Below are positions 6,227 to 8,598 of a stretch of DNA of 8,598 nt, piece by piece. The notes under the pieces were generated by a model, which was not told the DNA's origin, did not search any database, and saw nothing but the letters and a program-made list of their open reading frames with translations. Position numbers and translations under genes: made by a program. Each line of letters opens with the position of its first letter. Position 1 is the first letter of the stretch. The stretch is from JAGZHZ01 sp965150505 (lineage in GTDB: Bacteria > Bacillota > Clostridia > Lachnospirales > Lachnospiraceae): the NCBI GenBank assembly GCA_965150505.1, contig CBCTVZ010000096.1:1-8598 (forward strand), written 5' to 3'.

Positions 6227-7324
6227 TCAGACATTGAAACGGAATAAAATTACATCTCCGTCTTTTACCACATAGTCTTTTCCTTCCAGCCCTACAAGAC
6301 CTTTTTCTTTTGCTGCCGCATAGCTTTTACAGTCTAAAAGATCCTGATAATTTACAACTTCGGCACGGATAAATCCACGTTCAAAATCAGAATGGATCTT
6401 TCCTGCTGCTCCAGGGGCTTTTGTCCCTTTTTTGATGGTCCATGCTCTCGTCTCTGTCTCTCCGGCTGTCAGATAACTGATCAGTCCTAACAGACTGTAG
6501 CTTGCCTTGATCAGTTTTTCCAATCCAGATTCCTTTAATCCTAAATCCTCTAAGAACATTTTCTTTTCATCGTCATCTAACTCTGCAATTTCCTGTTCAA
6601 TCTGCGCGCAGATAACAAAAACTTCACTGTTCTGCTCTTTTGCGTGTTCGCGTACCTGCTGCACATAAGGATTTGATTCTCCGTCGTCCGCCAAATCATC
6701 CTCCGCAACATTTGCTGCAAAGATCACTGGTTTTCCTGTCAACAGATTGTAAGATAACAGCCACTGCTGTTCTTCCTCATCATCTGTCTCAAATGTAATC
6801 GCCAATTTTCCTGCCTCAAGATGTTCTTTCAAACGGTTCATTAAATCCAGCTCTTTTGCAAGTGTCTTATCGTTTCTTGCTCCTCTTGCTGTTTTTGAGA
6901 TTCTTCTCTCCAAAATCTCAAGATCAGAAAAAATTAATTCCAGATTGATCGTTTCTATATCGCGAACTGGGTCCACGCTGCCGTCCACATGGATTACATT
7001 TGTATCTTCAAAACAGCGTACAACATGAACAATCGCATCTACTTCACGGATATTTGCAAGGAACTGATTTCCAAGTCCTTCCCCTTTTGACGCGCCTTTT
7101 ACAAGTCCTGCAATGTCCACAAATTCGATGACAGCCGGTGTCACCTTTGCAGAATGGTATAAATCAGCCAAAAGATTTAATCTTTCATCTGGAACCATAA
7201 CCACTCCTACATTCGGATCAATCGTGCAGAATGGATAGTTTGCTGATTCTGCACCGGCCTTTGTTAAAGAATTAAACAATGTACTTTTTCCTACATTTGG
7301 TAAACCTACAATACCTAACTTCAT
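6227..7324 (-). CDS. ychF: Redox-/ribosome-associated P-loop ATPase YchF (OLA1 family)
   Basis: Universally conserved cytoplasmic P-loop NTPase of the Obg-related group that prefers ATP and associates with ribosomes. It has been linked to stress responses and translation start, with its exact role unsettled. The 365-residue product matches the family length. The G1 loop is GLPNVGKST (7-15), switch II is DIAG (70-73), followed by LVKGASKGEGLGNQFL (74-89). The G4 position is the atypical NVAE (205-208), the known basis for ATP preference. A helical coiled-coil insertion is at about 130-175. The C-terminal TGS-type domain is at about 280-365, with the characteristic AWTIKKGTKAPGAAGKIH (294-311) and DFERGFIRAEV. 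ATG 7324 is preceded by AGGAAGGA. A 125-base gap containing a likely promoter separates it from thiN. lgt follows after 25 bases. Confidence 0.98.
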   Translation of the reverse strand: MKLGIVGLPNVGKSTLFNSLTKAGAESANYPFCTIDPNVGVVMVPDERLNLLADLYHSAKVTPAVIEFVDIAGLVKGASKGEGLGNQFLANIREVDAIVHVVRCFEDTNVIHVDGSVDPVRDIETINLELIFSDLEILERRISKTARGARNDKTLAKELDLMNRLKEHLEAGKLAITFETDDEEEQQWLLSYNLLTGKPVIFAANVAEDDLADDGESNPYVQQVREHAKEQNSEVFVICAQIEQEIAELDDDEKKMFLEDLGLKESGLEKLIKASYSLLGLISYLTAGETETRAWTIKKGTKAPGAAGKIHSDFERGFIRAEVVNYQDLLDCKSYAAAKEKGLVGLEGKDYVVKDGDVILFRFNV

Positions 7325-7368
7325 TTGTATATTCCTTCCTGTTCTGTATTCTTTCTGAGTATTTATTC

Positions 7369-7383
7369 CTTAACACTGTTAAG
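7369..7383. promoter_or_regulatory. Perfect 15-base palindrome in the ychF leader; possible operator
   Basis: CTTAACACTGTTAAG is a perfect inverted repeat with 7-base arms around a central C. It overlaps the downstream edge of the candidate ychF -10 box (7387-7382) and would cover the start site. This position suits a repressor. No known regulator consensus is recognised, and the RNA could not fold at a one-base loop without losing a pair. Confidence 0.4.
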
Positions 7384-7411
7384 TTTAGCATATATTCTGA
7401 CAAGATTGCAA
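7382..7411 (-). promoter_or_regulatory. Candidate promoter for ychF-lgt-Spo0E-like unit
   Basis: On the minus strand TTGCAA (7411-7406) is followed after 18 bases by TAAACT (7387-7382). A TG lies one base upstream of the -10, giving an extended -10 element (TGCTAAACT). TATGCT at 7392-7387 is an alternative -10. The site lies in the 125-base gap between thiN and ychF. Confidence 0.45.
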
Positions 7412-7449
7412 GCAATTCCGACATTCAAGTTTCGACAGCAATCGCCACT

Positions 7450-8100
7450 TCAATCTTTTGATTCGATCACAAACAGATCGCCTGTCTCCACAAAAATTTC
7501 TGCCTCTTCTTCCACAATTTCATTGCTGATTCCAAGCGCTGTTGTATTGTCCAAAACAGCATGAGACAGCGGATAAAAAAATCCTTTCAAAGTCAGTCCT
7601 GTGACCTTCTCGCCGTGAGGAATCAAGGAGACATACTTTCCAAACTGTTCTTCTTTTTTCAGTTTCAGATACTTTCTGCAAAGCTGTACTTTATTGTGAG
7701 AATCGATCAGATAACACGCGATTCCCTTTTGAAACGGTTTTGATAAAATCTGAAGATTTCCAAGCAAATGATCGATTCTTGTGCCTGTTCCTCCCAGAAT
7801 ATAGATCACATCGCACTGTAATTCCATCGCCAAACTCACGGAAATCTGTGTATCTGTCTCATCTTTTTCCGGTAAAAATCTGCGGATTTCTATGTCCTTT
7901 TTTTCTTTGAACCAGCTTAATGTCTCCTCACATGACGAATCAAAATCTCCCACAATATGAGTTGGAATTTTTTTTGCCTGCCTTAAAAATTCTATTCCAT
8001 GATCCACTCCGATCAGATAATCATACGGCGTTTCTTCAAAAAAAGATGTGATAAAATCTTTTTCAATCTTTCCGCCTGTCACAATGATTGCTGTCTTCAT
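7450..8100 (-). CDS. thiN: Thiamine pyrophosphokinase (thiamine diphosphokinase)
   Basis: Cytoplasmic kinase that converts thiamine and ATP to thiamine pyrophosphate and AMP. The product is 216 residues, the normal length for bacterial TPK. The catalytic-domain motifs are GVDHG (31-35), GDFDS (51-55), EKDETDT (78-84, acidic metal/phosphate site) and GGTGTRIDH (103-111). The C-terminal thiamine-binding beta domain follows at about 140-216, with the segment HAVLDNTTALGISNE at 180-194. ATG 8100 was chosen over ATG 8115: GAGG lies 9 bases before 8100, the protein then starts at MKTAIIVTGG like its relatives, and the gene follows the rpe stop by 4 bases instead of overlapping it. No TPP riboswitch is visible in front of it. 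Together with rpe it suggests a link between the pentose phosphate pathway and the cofactor of transketolase. Confidence 0.95.
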   Translation of the reverse strand: MKTAIIVTGGKIEKDFITSFFEETPYDYLIGVDHGIEFLRQAKKIPTHIVGDFDSSCEETLSWFKEKKDIEIRRFLPEKDETDTQISVSLAMELQCDVIYILGGTGTRIDHLLGNLQILSKPFQKGIACYLIDSHNKVQLCRKYLKLKKEEQFGKYVSLIPHGEKVTGLTLKGFFYPLSHAVLDNTTALGISNEIVEEEAEIFVETGDLFVIESKD

Positions 8101-8104
8101 GTTC

Positions 8105-8598
8105 TCAAGCCTCATACGTCTTCATAATTTCTAAAAGTTCTTCTGCATTTTTGCCGGCCTCTCCGCCAAAAACACTAGAACCTGCAACAATCACATTCGC
8201 TCCTGCTTTTAAGACCGTGTGGATCGTATCTTTATTGATTCCTCCGTCCACTTCAATATCGATATCGTATCCTAACTCATTGATCCAGCTTCTTAACTGC
8301 GCAATTTTTCTTGTACAGGAATCCAGATATTTCTGTCCTCCAAATCCAGGATTGACGGTCATTAAAAGTACCATATCCACTTTTTCTAATACATATTCCA
8401 GTACATTTAAAGGTGTCGCTGGATTTAAAGCAACGCCTGCCTTTACTCCTGCATCATGAATCTGCTGAATCACGCGATCTAAATGCTGACACGCTTCTGC
8501 GTGAACCGTGATAAGGTCTGCTCCGCATTTTGCAAATGCTTCAATATATCGCTCTGGATTTTGAACCATTAAATGGACATCAAATACTTTCTCTGTCG
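8105..8598 (-). CDS. rpe: Ribulose-phosphate 3-epimerase, N-terminus beyond window
   Basis: TIM-barrel enzyme that interconverts ribulose 5-phosphate and xylulose 5-phosphate in the pentose phosphate pathway. The reading frame stays open to the window edge, so the ATG at 8569 is internal. It encodes the Met of the conserved DVHLMVQNPERY motif, whose His is a metal ligand. The visible 163 residues then show the HAEA metal-site region, the MTVNPGFGGQ loop, EVDGGIN with the catalytic/metal Asp, and the phosphate-binding AGSSVFG near the C-terminus. Roughly 55 N-terminal residues are missing compared with the usual length of about 220. It ends in TGA at 8107-8105, 4 bases before thiN, so the two are almost certainly cotranscribed. 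Confidence 0.97.
   Translation of the reverse strand, partial: TEKVFDVHLMVQNPERYIEAFAKCGADLITVHAEACQHLDRVIQQIHDAGVKAGVALNPATPLNVLEYVLEKVDMVLLMTVNPGFGGQKYLDSCTRKIAQLRSWINELGYDIDIEVDGGINKDTIHTVLKAGANVIVAGSSVFGGEAGKNAEELLEIMKTYEA

Noticed and set aside
7325..7449. Riboswitch (TPP or other) in the gap before ychF or near thiN
   Set aside because: No conserved TPP-riboswitch core or multi-stem layout is recognisable, the gap is only 125 bases, and thiN follows rpe by 4 bases with no leader.
8098..8115. thiN start at ATG 8115 overlapping rpe
   Set aside because: ATG 8100 has a better-placed GAGG and gives the usual MKTAIIVTGG beginning.
8088..8459. Plus-strand open frame of 123 codons opposite rpe
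   Set aside because: It is antisense to clear rpe coding sequence; the translation is low in complexity and lacks any motif.
8105..8569. Complete short rpe starting at the ATG at 8569
   Set aside because: The frame is open to the window edge and the residues before this Met (DVHL) belong to the conserved Rpe core, so the gene is cut by the window rather than short.
1..8598. Mobile element, CRISPR array or foreign island
   Set aside because: There is no transposase or integrase, no terminal repeats and no regularly spaced repeats; gene order and composition look like uniform core chromosome.

Overview
The window is AT-rich and looks chromosomal. Every convincing gene lies on the minus strand, so transcription runs from high to low coordinates. 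Gene content and order suggest a spore-forming low-GC Firmicute of the class Clostridia, most likely Lachnospiraceae-like. The evidence is a division/cell-wall block of rsmH, an ftsL-like gene and two tandem class B penicillin-binding proteins, a Spo0E-type small protein, and an rpe-thiN pair of the kind often found near rsgA and a PASTA kinase. The genus cannot be fixed from the sequence. No mobile element, CRISPR array, tRNA or rRNA was found, and no stretch over 300 bases lacks a gene. This is mainly core housekeeping DNA, and the most interesting items are small.

Layout in the direction of transcription. (1) 8598-7450: the 3' part of rpe (ribulose-phosphate 3-epimerase, cut by the window edge), followed 4 bases later by thiN (thiamine pyrophosphokinase). 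(2) 7449-5110: a candidate promoter with a perfect 15-base palindrome, then ychF, lgt and a 47-codon Spo0E-like gene that overlaps the end of lgt by 8 bases. A strong hairpin terminator with eight Ts closes this unit. (3) 4964-1069: a candidate sigma-A promoter (-35 TTGTAT, 17-base spacer, -10 TATGAT), rsmH without the usual preceding mraZ, a weak hairpin, the ftsL-like gene, and a 727-residue class B penicillin-binding protein starting at TTG. (4) 1064-1: a long near-perfect hairpin whose T tract runs straight into the start codon of a second class B penicillin-binding protein. That gene leaves the window just after its active-site serine.

How the genes fit together. Regions 3 and 4 form the start of a dcw-type cluster: 16S rRNA m4C1402 methylation (RsmH), a bitopic coiled-coil divisome protein (FtsL-like), and two septal or spore-type transpeptidases. 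Region 2 links ribosome-associated (YchF) and lipoprotein-maturation (Lgt) housekeeping genes to a likely phosphorelay phosphatase. Region 1 belongs to pentose phosphate and thiamine cofactor metabolism. The points most worth checking are the unannotated Spo0E-like gene, the hairpin that holds the ribosome binding site of the second penicillin-binding protein, and a cysteine pair in the first one that matches the redox-controlled pair of SpoVD.
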